Position numbers and translations under genes: made by a program. DNA of 64,000 nt, from assembly GCF_001028175.1 (NCBI RefSeq), contig NZ_AEJF01000143.1:208461-272460 (forward strand), in the 5' to 3' direction. The notes beneath the pieces are model-generated. The model was not told the origin of the DNA, did no database searches, and was given only the letters and a program-made list of their open reading frames with translations. The stretch is from Caballeronia mineralivorans PML1(12) (GTDB taxonomy: Bacteria; Pseudomonadota; Gammaproteobacteria; Burkholderiales; Burkholderiaceae). Positions 51,881 to 59,817 of this stretch are shown one piece after another. The stretch's first letter is position 1. Every line of letters starts with the position of its first letter.

Positions 51881-52681
51881 ATGGCGGCCGGCACGGTTCT
51901 CGATGTGGATGGCATCGCCGTCACCTATGGCGGACTTTTTCCGGCATTGCGTGGGGTGTCGCTGAGCGTTCCGGATGGAGCCGTCGTCGCGTTGCTGGGC
52001 GGCAACGGCGCGGGCAAGACGACTACGCTGAAGGCGATTTCGGCCCTGGTCGGCGCCGAGCGGGGTGAGTTGACTGCCGGGCGGATCGTGTATCGCGGCA
52101 AGGACGTGACGCATGCCCACCCCTGGACGCTCGCGGAGGCCGGCCTCGTCCAGGTTCTGGAGGGGCGGCGTTGCTTCGCGCATTTATCGGTGGAAGAGAA
52201 CCTGCGGATCGGCACGTACGTTCGTCATCCGTCAGGCCGCGAAGTCGAGGCAGGCCTTGACCGCATCTATGATATTTTTCCGCGCTTGAAGGAGCGCCGC
52301 AAGTTGCCCGCGGGGTTGACGTCGGGCGGCGAGCAGCAGATGGTCGCGATTGGCCGTGCATTGATGGCGCGGCCATCGGTGATCCTGTTGGACGAACCTT
52401 CGATGGGCCTCGCACCGCAGATTGTCGAAGAAATCTTCGAGATCGTCGCGGGGCTTAATCGTGAGGAGGGGGTGAGCTTTCTGCTGGCTGAACAGAATGC
52501 GGCTACCGCGCTGCGATACGCAACGTACGGTTATGTGCTCGAAGGTGGGCGTGTCGTGGCGCAGGGAACATCGGCTGAGCTTGAACAACTCGACGTGCTG
52601 ACGGAGGCGTATCTAGGTGCGGCGAATGCGGCCGGTGGCGGCCGTGCAATCCGTCGCTCGTCACGCTTCGCACTGGCGTGA
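51881..52681 (+). CDS. livF: Branched-chain-type ABC transporter ATP-binding protein LivF
   Basis: This 266-residue ATPase is of the LivF type. Walker A is GGNGAGKTT, the Q-loop region LVQVLEGRRCFAHLSVEENL is family-typical, the signature is LTSGGEQQMVAIGRALM and Walker B is VILLDEPSMGLAP. It starts 2 nt after the stop of the binding-protein gene and closes the sfnG operon. Its C-terminal tail (RAIRRSSRFALA) is somewhat longer than usual. Confidence 0.9.
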   Translation: MAAGTVLDVDGIAVTYGGLFPALRGVSLSVPDGAVVALLGGNGAGKTTTLKAISALVGAERGELTAGRIVYRGKDVTHAHPWTLAEAGLVQVLEGRRCFAHLSVEENLRIGTYVRHPSGREVEAGLDRIYDIFPRLKERRKLPAGLTSGGEQQMVAIGRALMARPSVILLDEPSMGLAPQIVEEIFEIVAGLNREEGVSFLLAEQNAATALRYATYGYVLEGGRVVAQGTSAELEQLDVLTEAYLGAANAAGGGRAIRRSSRFALA

Positions 52682-52861
52682 CGGCATAGATGTATTTCGA
52701 CGCGTCGTGGACGGTGTCACGACCCTCGAGCACGGCCTCGAACTCGCTGCACGAATCGCCCGGTGATGTCAACTGATCGTGGCGTCGGCAAAGCCGTTTC
52801 TCTTCCACACTCGCTCCGAATCCCGAGCTGAACGAAATCGGCCCGGGAATCGTCGCTTCTA

Positions 52862-52996
52862 GTTCAACGCAGCGATCAAATCGCGATCTTTGCTGTCGAT
52901 GCGGCCAGTGGCAAGCTCCGATTTACCGGAACCTACGTTGCAGTTGGCAGCCCATCGGATATCGCTTTCGCGTCTCCGGCCGTCACGGGAAAGTAG
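52862..52996 (+). pseudogene. Remnant of a 6-phosphogluconolactonase-like lactonase
   Basis: One frame reads SDQIAIFAVDAASGKLRFTG, then TYVAVGSPSDIAF, and ends in TAG at 52994-52996. This is the last blade of seven-bladed lactonases of the YbhE/Pgl type, whose C-terminus reads very similarly. There is no start codon or upstream blade. The fragment overlaps the 3' end of dppF on the other strand, so the last 20 or so residues of dppF are read from it. The stretch 52690-52861 in front of it holds nothing recognisable. Confidence 0.5.
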
Positions 52997-53946
52997 CACG
53001 CAACGCGCCGTCCAGATGCGAGCTCGTCGAGCTTGGGCACCTCCGTCATACACGCCTCGACGGCACGCGGGCAACGCGGGTGGAAGGCACAACCGGACGG
53101 CAAGCGCGTGGGCGAGGGTATTTCTCCCTCGATCTTCGACAGCCTGATGCGAGCACCTGGATCCGGTACGGGGGAGGAGTCCCTGAGGACCCGGCTGTAC
53201 GGATGCGCTGGCGCGTCCAATAACGGGCGCGTCGGCCCGCTCTCGACGATACGTCCCAGATACATGACGCTGACCGTGTCGCAGAATTGGCGTACCACGC
53301 CCAGGTCGTGCGATACGAAGACGAACGACAGTCCGCGTTCCTTGCGCAATCTCGCGAGCAGATGAAGGATCTGCGCTTGCACCGATACGTCGAGCGCCGA
53401 CACGGGCTCGTCGGCAATAATCAACTCCGGGTCGAGCACCAGCGCGCGGGCAATGCCGACGCGCTGGCGTTGACCGCCCGAGAATTCGTGCGGGTAACGG
53501 TCGAGCACATCGACTGGCAGGCCGACGTCGAGCAAAGTGTCGGCAACCTTCTTGGCGATCGCGCGGGCGTTGCCCTGGCCGTGCACACGCAACGGTTCCT
53601 CGAGGGTCTGACGAACCGTGCGGCGTGGATTGAGCGACGCGTAGGGATCCTGAAAGACGATCTGGATGCGTTGGCGCAGTGTGCGCATTTGCGCTGCGCT
53701 GGCGCGCCGCAGATCGATGCCATCGAACACAATGGAACCGGAATCGGGTTCGATCAGGCGCAACAAGGTGCGCGCAACCGTCGATTTGCCACAACCGGAT
53801 TCCCCGACCAGGCCCATCGAGCAGCCCCGCTCCACGGTGAACGACACCTCATTCACGGCTCGTACCACTTGATGCGGCGCGCCGAACCGCTCGCCGCCGC
53901 TGGCGAAATGCTTGACCAGATTGTCTACGCGCAGGAGTTCACTCAT
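52933..53946 (-). CDS. dppF: Peptide/opine-type ABC transporter ATP-binding protein (DppF-like)
   Basis: This 337-residue ATPase is of the oligopeptide/dipeptide family. Walker A is GESGCGKST, the signature is FSGGQRQRVGIARAL, Walker B is LIIADEPVSALD, and the C-terminal oligopeptide-type extension has a Cys-rich stretch (SGCAFHPRCPRAVEAC). The start overlaps the dppD stop by 4 nt. Its last residues, after ACYFPVTAG, have no family similarity and are read antisense through a lactonase remnant, so the natural 3' end may have been replaced. It is the last gene of the leftward operon. Confidence 0.87.
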   Translation of the reverse strand: MSELLRVDNLVKHFASGGERFGAPHQVVRAVNEVSFTVERGCSMGLVGESGCGKSTVARTLLRLIEPDSGSIVFDGIDLRRASAAQMRTLRQRIQIVFQDPYASLNPRRTVRQTLEEPLRVHGQGNARAIAKKVADTLLDVGLPVDVLDRYPHEFSGGQRQRVGIARALVLDPELIIADEPVSALDVSVQAQILHLLARLRKERGLSFVFVSHDLGVVRQFCDTVSVMYLGRIVESGPTRPLLDAPAHPYSRVLRDSSPVPDPGARIRLSKIEGEIPSPTRLPSGCAFHPRCPRAVEACMTEVPKLDELASGRRVACYFPVTAGDAKAISDGLPTAT

Positions 53947-54971
53947 AGCGAGGTTTCCAGGTTCATTCGCAACTGTTCCAGCCGCACCGGACAACGCACC
54001 ATGTGGCCGGTGGCGCCGTCCACCACCTGCTGCAAGACAGGGTGTTCGCGTTCGCATTGCGCCTGGCGAGACGGACAGCGCGGCCCGAATGCGCACCCGG
54101 GCGGCATCGCCGCGAGCGTGGGCGCCTGGCCCGGGATAGCCAGGAACTCGTCGGTGTCGAGATCCACCCGCGGCATCGCGCGCAGCAGCGCTTGCGTGTA
54201 GGGATGCGTGGGCTGCGCGAACAGCGCATCGACGTCGGCCAGTTCGACCACTTCGCCGGCGTACATGACTGCCACACGGTCCGCGATTTGTGCGACGACG
54301 CCCAGGTTATGCGTGATGAACAGGATCGACATGCCATGCGCCGCCTGCAACTGAGCGAGCAGCGCCAGTATCTGCGCTTGTATGGTGACGTCCAGGGCGG
54401 TGGTCGGTTCGTCGGCCACGAGCAGCTTAGGCTTGCACGCGAGTGCCATGGCGATCATGACACGCTGGCGCATGCCACCCGAGAACTGGTGCGGATAATC
54501 GTCGAGACGATTGTCCGCGCCTGGAATACCGACTTCCCGCAATGCCTCCAGTGCCTGCAGGCGTGCTTCTGAATAAGGGGTGGCATGGTGCTGGCGGATG
54601 GCTTCGACAATCTGGTCGCCGACGGTCATCGTCGGGTTCAACGAGGTCATCGGTTCCTGGAAAATCATGGCGATGTCGTTGCCGCGCACGTGCGACATCT
54701 GCACTTCCGGCAACGTCGACAGGTCGCGGCCCGCAAGCAGTATGTGACCGCCGGCGTGGCGCGCGCCGGCACCCGGCAGCAACTTCAGGATGGATAGCGC
54801 GGTAACGCTTTTGCCGCTGCCCGACTCCCCGACGAGCGCCACTGTCTCGTTGCGAGCCACGGATAACGACACCCCGCGCACAGCTGCGTGCCATTGTTTG
54901 CGGATGCGGAATTCAGTGCGCAGGTCGCGAATCTCCAGAACGGCTGGATCCTGTGTCATCCCCTGTGTCAT
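53943..54971 (-). CDS. dppD: Peptide/opine-type ABC transporter ATP-binding protein (DppD-like)
   Basis: This 342-residue ATPase is of the DppD/OppD type. Walker A is GESGSGKSV, the signature is FSGGMRQRVMIAMALACKP, Walker B is LLVADEPTTALDVT, and the C-terminal motif is PPGCAFGPRCPSRQAQC. It overlaps dppC and dppF by 4 nt each, so the transport genes are translationally coupled. The start MTQGMTQDPA at 54971 is set by the overlap with the dppC stop. Confidence 0.9.
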   Translation of the reverse strand: MTQGMTQDPAVLEIRDLRTEFRIRKQWHAAVRGVSLSVARNETVALVGESGSGKSVTALSILKLLPGAGARHAGGHILLAGRDLSTLPEVQMSHVRGNDIAMIFQEPMTSLNPTMTVGDQIVEAIRQHHATPYSEARLQALEALREVGIPGADNRLDDYPHQFSGGMRQRVMIAMALACKPKLLVADEPTTALDVTIQAQILALLAQLQAAHGMSILFITHNLGVVAQIADRVAVMYAGEVVELADVDALFAQPTHPYTQALLRAMPRVDLDTDEFLAIPGQAPTLAAMPPGCAFGPRCPSRQAQCEREHPVLQQVVDGATGHMVRCPVRLEQLRMNLETSL

Positions 54972-55855
54972 GGCTTCTCTCCGCGCAGTTTGGGATCGAG
55001 CGCGTCGCGCAAGGCATCGCCCAACAGGTTTAGGGCCAGTACCGTGAGCAGGATGGCCATGCAGGGAAAAACGATCAACCACCAGGCGTCGAGAATATTG
55101 TTGAAGCCTTCCCGGATCATGCTGCCCCAGGTCGCGATCGGCGGCGGCACGCCGAGGCCGATGAAGCTGAGCGAGGCTTCGGTGCGGATCGCCGCGGCCA
55201 TCCACAGCGAGGCCAGCACGATCACGTCCGAGGCCATGTTGGGCAGGATGTGCAGCCCCATCAGGCGCATCGGTCCGAAGCCTAAGGCACGGCCTGCCTC
55301 GATAAAATCGCGCTGCTTGAGCGCGATTGTCGGTGCGCGCGCAATCCGCACGAACGGCGCGATTTCGGTGATCGCGATCGCCACGATCAGATTCTCGAGA
55401 CTGGCGCCGAGCATGGCCGCCACCATCAGTCCGAGCAACAGCGTGGGAAACGACAGGAGTACATCGACCAGCCCCATCACCAACTGATCGAACCAGCCGC
55501 CCAGGTAGCCGGCCAGTATGCCGAGCGCGGAACCAATCAGCATGGCGATCAAGACCGCGAGAAAGCCTACCAGCAGCGAAATGCGGGCGCCATAGATCAG
55601 GCGCGAGAGCACATCGCGGCCATAGCTGTCGGTGCCCAGCCAGAAATCAGCAGATGGCGGATCCAGCCGATAAGCAATGTTCTGCTGAAGCGGATCGTGG
55701 GGCGCGAGCCAGGGGGCGAATACCGCCGCCAGGACGATTATCAGCAACAGGGCTACGCCGATCCAGGCGACACGATTGTTGAGGAGTGCACGCCATAGAC
55801 TGTTGGGCGGGATGGCGGGCGCTGTGGGCGGGGCCGGAGGCGAGAGCGTGCTCAT
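54968..55855 (-). CDS. dppC: Peptide/opine-type ABC transporter permease (DppC-like)
   Basis: This 295-residue permease has an N-terminal OppC-type segment (RALLNNRVAWIGVALLLIIV) and the family stretch LGTDSYGRDVLSRLIYGARI. The transport motif EAGRALGFGPMRLMGLHILP is also present. The start MSTLSPPAPP overlaps the dppB stop by 4 nt. It works with DppB as the membrane channel. Confidence 0.9.
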   Translation of the reverse strand: MSTLSPPAPPTAPAIPPNSLWRALLNNRVAWIGVALLLIIVLAAVFAPWLAPHDPLQQNIAYRLDPPSADFWLGTDSYGRDVLSRLIYGARISLLVGFLAVLIAMLIGSALGILAGYLGGWFDQLVMGLVDVLLSFPTLLLGLMVAAMLGASLENLIVAIAITEIAPFVRIARAPTIALKQRDFIEAGRALGFGPMRLMGLHILPNMASDVIVLASLWMAAAIRTEASLSFIGLGVPPPIATWGSMIREGFNNILDAWWLIVFPCMAILLTVLALNLLGDALRDALDPKLRGEKP

Positions 55856-56793
55856 TTGTATTTCACTCGAGGGTCGACCCACCCGTAGGCGAGGTCGGTC
55901 AACAGGTTCACGATGATCACGCAGGCGGCGAACACGATCATCAGGCCTTGCAGCAGGGTATAGTCGCGCGCGTTCAAGGCGCCCAGAATCAACTTGCCCA
56001 GGCCGGGCCGGTTGAAGACGATTTCGGTGAGAACCGAGTTGCCGATCAGCGTGCCGAAATACAGGCCAACCACCGTGAGAATGGGAATCAGCGCGTTGCG
56101 CAAGCCGTGGCGCAAGATCAGTTGGCTCGGGCGCAGTCCTTTGGCGCGTGCCGTGCGGATGTAGTCTTCGCTGAGCACGCTCAACATCGACGAGCGGGCG
56201 ACCCGGGTGACGTAGGCTGTCATGATCAAACCCAGGTTGAAGGCCGGCAGCACCAGGCCACGCCATTGGCTCCACGGGTTACCTGAAGTCGTGCTGCCGA
56301 TGACCGGGAACCAGTTCAGCTCGATGGCGAACACCAGCAGCATCAGAATCCCGGACACGAACGCGGGAAACGACAGACCCGCCAGCGACAGGAAGCGACT
56401 CACGTAGTCGGGCCAGGCATCGCGCCGCAGCGCGGCCCAGATCCCCAGCGGCAGACCGAGGCCGATGCCGATGACAATGGCGGCGAAGCTCAACTGCAGG
56501 GTCCATGGCAGCACCTCGGCGACCTCTCGCAGAACACTCTGGCCGTTCGACAGGGAGTAACCGAAATTGCCCGTTAGCGCGTCACCCAGAAAATTCAGGT
56601 ACTGCGTATGAAGTGGGAGGTTCAAGCCTAACTGGGTGCGCAGCGCCGACAGAGCCGCGGCACTGGCCTGGTCGCCGAGCATGGCGGCGGCGGGGTCACC
56701 CGGTACCAGCCGCACCAGCACGAATACCGCGGTCAGCATTGCCAGCAGCGTGGGAATGGCGAGCAGGAGGCGTTTAACGGTGTAGCGCATCAT
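55852..56793 (-). CDS. dppB: Peptide/opine-type ABC transporter permease (DppB-like)
   Basis: This 313-residue permease is of the DppB/OppB type. It begins RYTVKRLLLAIPTLLAMLTA, with the canonical RLVPGDPAAAMLG. The transport motif region is DYIRTARAKGLRPSQLILRH, and the C-terminal DLAYGWVDPRVKY is typical. The start overlaps the preceding oxidoreductase stop by 4 nt, joining the dehydrogenase and importer genes into one operon. Confidence 0.9.
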   Translation of the reverse strand: MMRYTVKRLLLAIPTLLAMLTAVFVLVRLVPGDPAAAMLGDQASAAALSALRTQLGLNLPLHTQYLNFLGDALTGNFGYSLSNGQSVLREVAEVLPWTLQLSFAAIVIGIGLGLPLGIWAALRRDAWPDYVSRFLSLAGLSFPAFVSGILMLLVFAIELNWFPVIGSTTSGNPWSQWRGLVLPAFNLGLIMTAYVTRVARSSMLSVLSEDYIRTARAKGLRPSQLILRHGLRNALIPILTVVGLYFGTLIGNSVLTEIVFNRPGLGKLILGALNARDYTLLQGLMIVFAACVIIVNLLTDLAYGWVDPRVKYK

Positions 56794-58010
56794 GCTGCGA
56801 CCTCCGCTGGCGGTGTGGCCATCAAGCGTCGCGCGTTCAGGGCGCCGATGGCGCGCCGCGTCGAACCGCTGACGATCAGATCCGTCAGCGCAGCGCCCAC
56901 GACGGGCACCAACTGGAATCCATGGCCTGAATAACCGAAAGCATGGAAGACCCCCGGCGCGTTCACCGCGGCCCCGACGACGGGCAGCAGGTCCTCTGTT
57001 TTTGCCTCCAGGCCCGACCAGACACGCACAATGCGAATGTCGCGTACGCAGGGGAATAGATCGGTCGCCGCCCGGGCGCCTTTAGACAGGACACCCATTC
57101 GTACGACCGAGGTTTCGGCGTCCAAATCGGGGATTCCCTGCAAGCCGCCGCCGATAACCAGCGTGCCCTGATCCGACTGCTTGAAAGACAGGGAGCGCCC
57201 CATGATCGATACCACTGGTTCAATCATGGGGGCCAGCCGTTCTGAGACGATCATCATGGAAGCCTTTGTATCAAGCGGAATGTCATCGCCCACCATCGCC
57301 GCGATGCGTCCGGACCAGGCGCCTGCCGCGTTGACCACGAACGGCACGACGAGGGTGCTGGTTTGCCCGTGGCCATGATCGCGGCTCTGATCACGACCAA
57401 GCGCTTGGCCGCCGCCCCGTTCGCCGTCAGTGACTGCCGCGCCATCCATCTCGATGGACCAATCCTGGCCACGCCGCTCGATGTTCCGCACGCCGCATCC
57501 TTCGCGGATCACGACGCCGGTTGCCTGCGCGCTGCGCCGGAAGGCTGCGAGGGTGCGGTGCGGATCCGCCGCGCCATTGTCAGGTGCAATCGATGCGCCG
57601 ATGCAATGCGGGCTGATCGCCGGGACCCGCCTGCGCAGCTCTCGGGCATCGATGATTGCTTCGTGCGTATAGCCCAAGCCGTTCAGCCTGGAAACGCGCT
57701 CCTTGAGTTTGGACAAGCTGCCGGGCTGTTCCGCCACGCAGATCTGGCCATGTGCGTGGAAGCCGCAGTCATCGCCGACCAGTGAACCGATGTTGTGCCA
57801 CATCTCCATCGATTCGAGCGCCAGATCCAGTTCGCCCAGATCGCGGTTGAGCGTGCGCACGCCCGCGGCGGACGCCCCGGACGCGTGCCTCCCGACCCAC
57901 GCCCGTTCGAGCACGACGACGCGTTGTCCCGCTCGGCCGAGGTGCAGGGCCGCCGACAGGCCGTGCAGGCCACCACCGATCACGGCGACATCGAAGACGG
58001 CGCTGGTCAT
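56790..58010 (-). CDS. FAD-dependent amine/D-amino acid dehydrogenase subunit (HcnC/OoxB-like)
   Basis: This 406-residue flavoprotein of the DAO (D-amino acid/glycine oxidase) family has the N-terminal FAD motif VAVIGGGLHGLSAALHLGRA. The C-terminal GYSGHGFQLVPVVGAALTDL is characteristic of sarcosine-oxidase-beta, HcnC and opine-oxidase-B subunits. In those complexes this subunit oxidises the C-N bond of glycine, opines or D-hydroxyproline. A low-complexity insertion with many Gly and Asp residues (DGERGGGQALGRDQSRDHG) lies near residue 205. It overlaps the alpha-type subunit gene upstream by 4 nt. Confidence 0.82.
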   Translation of the reverse strand: MTSAVFDVAVIGGGLHGLSAALHLGRAGQRVVVLERAWVGRHASGASAAGVRTLNRDLGELDLALESMEMWHNIGSLVGDDCGFHAHGQICVAEQPGSLSKLKERVSRLNGLGYTHEAIIDARELRRRVPAISPHCIGASIAPDNGAADPHRTLAAFRRSAQATGVVIREGCGVRNIERRGQDWSIEMDGAAVTDGERGGGQALGRDQSRDHGHGQTSTLVVPFVVNAAGAWSGRIAAMVGDDIPLDTKASMMIVSERLAPMIEPVVSIMGRSLSFKQSDQGTLVIGGGLQGIPDLDAETSVVRMGVLSKGARAATDLFPCVRDIRIVRVWSGLEAKTEDLLPVVGAAVNAPGVFHAFGYSGHGFQLVPVVGAALTDLIVSGSTRRAIGALNARRLMATPPAEVAA

Positions 58011-59419
58011 GCTGCGTGGCTCCCTGTATCGCTCCCACTATCCAGGGACGCCAACTCGCCCAGGGTCAATGGCTTGAGAGGGGGCCGGATGCGGTAAAAC
58101 CCGATTTCCTCGACCGGCTTCCCGTACGCCGCAGCGAGAATGTGCGCGACCGTGTAGCCGCACTGCCGGCCCTGGCACGGTCCCATTCCCGCACGCGTAA
58201 ATGCCTTGATCTGGTTCGGGCCCGGCTGGCCGATTTTGGCGGCCGCGCGGATCTGGCCAGCGGTCAATTCCTCGCAACGGCACACCATCGTGTCGTCCGT
58301 CGGTGCGAACAGTTCCGCGCGAGGCGGGTACAAGGCGTCGAGCACCGGGCGAATTGACAGTTCCGTTGCCAGTCGCCGGCGCATGGGCTCGGCGAGGCGT
58401 CGCGCCGCATCGTCCTGCAACTTGCCGGCGCGCATCGCGATACCGAGTGCTGCCAGGTCGCCGCGTGTGCGGGCGGCATGCGCGCCACCGATGCCTGCGC
58501 CATCGCCAGCCAAAAAAATCCCGGGCTTGCTCGTCTGGCCCCACTCGTCGAGCGTCGGCGCGAGACAGAATTGAGCGGCGCTCCAGACGTGCTCGCAACC
58601 GAGTGCCTGCGTCATATGGATCGACGGAACCACGCCCTCGTGTATCAGCAAGAGCTCGGCCCCGACGCGTTGCGACTGTCCGTCGGCGGTTTGATAAACG
58701 AGATGCTCCAGGCGCTGGTCGCCTTGTGCACGCAGTTGCGTGACGTCGCGGATGATGGGAAAGCCCGCGCGTCGCAACTCGCGTGTCCAGCCCAGACCTT
58801 TGAGTATGTCTTTCCAGGCGTGGCGTGCGCTCGCCACATGCGGCAGGGCACGCCGCCAACCATCAGCGGGCGCGGTGTCCAGCCAACCGGCGATGCTGCC
58901 GCCGGCGCGCAGCAACTGCACCATGTAAAGCAGGGCGAGGGGCCCGCTGCCCGCGATCCATGGCGGGTTTTGTGGAATCTCGCGCGCGGTCTTCAGGAGG
59001 ATCTGGGCCGCGCCCACCGTCAGCACGCCGGGCAAGGTCCAGCCCGGAAAAGGAGCGGGCCGTTCCTGCGCGCCGGTGGCTAGCAGCACATTGGCGGCTT
59101 GCACGCATTCCGCCTGTTGCGCGCGGCTCATGTAGACCTGCCAGCCAGGCTCGATTTGCCACACCTGGGTGCCGGGTTCGTAGACGGCGCCGCTCGCCCG
59201 GAATGCTTGCGCGAGCGGCAGGCCGGCCGCATACTCGTCGCCCAGTAATTTGCCAGTACTGGTGTGGGCCCGGGTTTCGATCGCGCGCCAGATCTGGCCG
59301 CCCGGCGCGTGTTGATCATCCACCACCAACACGCTCAAGCCCAGGCAGCGGGCCCGCAGCGCCGCGCTCATACCCGCTGGGCCAGCGCCGATGATCAGTA
59401 AGTCGACGGCGCGGTTCAT
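58007..59419 (-). CDS. NAD(P)/FAD oxidoreductase subunit with C-terminal BFD-type [2Fe-2S] site (HcnB/OoxA-like)
   Basis: This 470-residue flavoprotein has an N-terminal nucleotide motif (LLIIGAGPAGMSAALRARCL) and a second glycine motif region. The C-terminal BFD-like iron-sulfur binding stretch shows CRCEE followed by GPCQGRQCGYTVAHIL. That combination defines HcnB, opine oxidase A and the alpha-type subunit of D-hydroxyproline dehydrogenase. It overlaps genes on both sides by 4 nt. It should carry electrons from the DAO subunit to the respiratory chain. Confidence 0.83.
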   Translation of the reverse strand: MNRAVDLLIIGAGPAGMSAALRARCLGLSVLVVDDQHAPGGQIWRAIETRAHTSTGKLLGDEYAAGLPLAQAFRASGAVYEPGTQVWQIEPGWQVYMSRAQQAECVQAANVLLATGAQERPAPFPGWTLPGVLTVGAAQILLKTAREIPQNPPWIAGSGPLALLYMVQLLRAGGSIAGWLDTAPADGWRRALPHVASARHAWKDILKGLGWTRELRRAGFPIIRDVTQLRAQGDQRLEHLVYQTADGQSQRVGAELLLIHEGVVPSIHMTQALGCEHVWSAAQFCLAPTLDEWGQTSKPGIFLAGDGAGIGGAHAARTRGDLAALGIAMRAGKLQDDAARRLAEPMRRRLATELSIRPVLDALYPPRAELFAPTDDTMVCRCEELTAGQIRAAAKIGQPGPNQIKAFTRAGMGPCQGRQCGYTVAHILAAAYGKPVEEIGFYRIRPPLKPLTLGELASLDSGSDTGSHAA

Positions 59420-59817
59420 GGTGAAACTCCGCTTGGCATGCCGTCGCGAGGGTCGGCAGTGCCAACATCGCTGACATCGTCAACGGCAGCGTTTTCCGAC
59501 ATCGCCATCGTGAGCGCGCGCCGGCCGTGCTGGCGTTCCACGCGCATGCCCTCGCGCACTTGCACGAGGCAGGTCTGCGTGGATGCCACGCCATCGACGC
59601 TGGCAAGGCATTCGAAGCACACACCCATCATGCAATACGGCGTGCGCGGGCTGCCGCTCACCGGGGTGGTGCGCGAGAACGGCGGATCCAGCCGCAGCAG
59701 GACCGCAGCAATGCTGTCGCCCGGTTCGGCGCTCACCGTTTGTCCGTCGATCGTCAAGGTCAAAGCGGGGACTGTCGCCCCGGGGTCATGCAGTTTGCGG
59801 AACATCGAAGCGTCCAT
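59416..59817 (-). CDS. Small [2Fe-2S] subunit (HcnA-like)
   Basis: This 133-residue protein contains the cysteine pattern PYCMMGVCFECLASVDG and a later TCLVQVREGMRVERQHGRRA. That matches the small ferredoxin-like subunit of HcnABC-type and sarcosine-oxidase-like dehydrogenases. It overlaps the HcnB-like gene downstream by 4 nt and the upstream flavoprotein gene by about 30 nt. The start at 59817 (MDASMFRKLH) was chosen; an ATG 12 nt further in is equally possible. A 27-residue acidic C-terminal tail extends beyond the usual end. Confidence 0.78.
   Translation of the reverse strand: MDASMFRKLHDPGATVPALTLTIDGQTVSAEPGDSIAAVLLRLDPPFSRTTPVSGSPRTPYCMMGVCFECLASVDGVASTQTCLVQVREGMRVERQHGRRALTMAMSENAAVDDVSDVGTADPRDGMPSGVSP

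Noticed and set aside
52503..52808. Leftward ORF after livF
   Set aside because: It lies mostly antisense to livF and has no start signal or family resemblance.
56790..59817. Firm call of hydrogen cyanide synthase hcnABC
   Set aside because: The subunit architecture fits, but opine oxidase and hydroxyproline dehydrogenase have the same layout and the coupled peptide-type importer and extra DAO gene favour these; no gene symbols were given.
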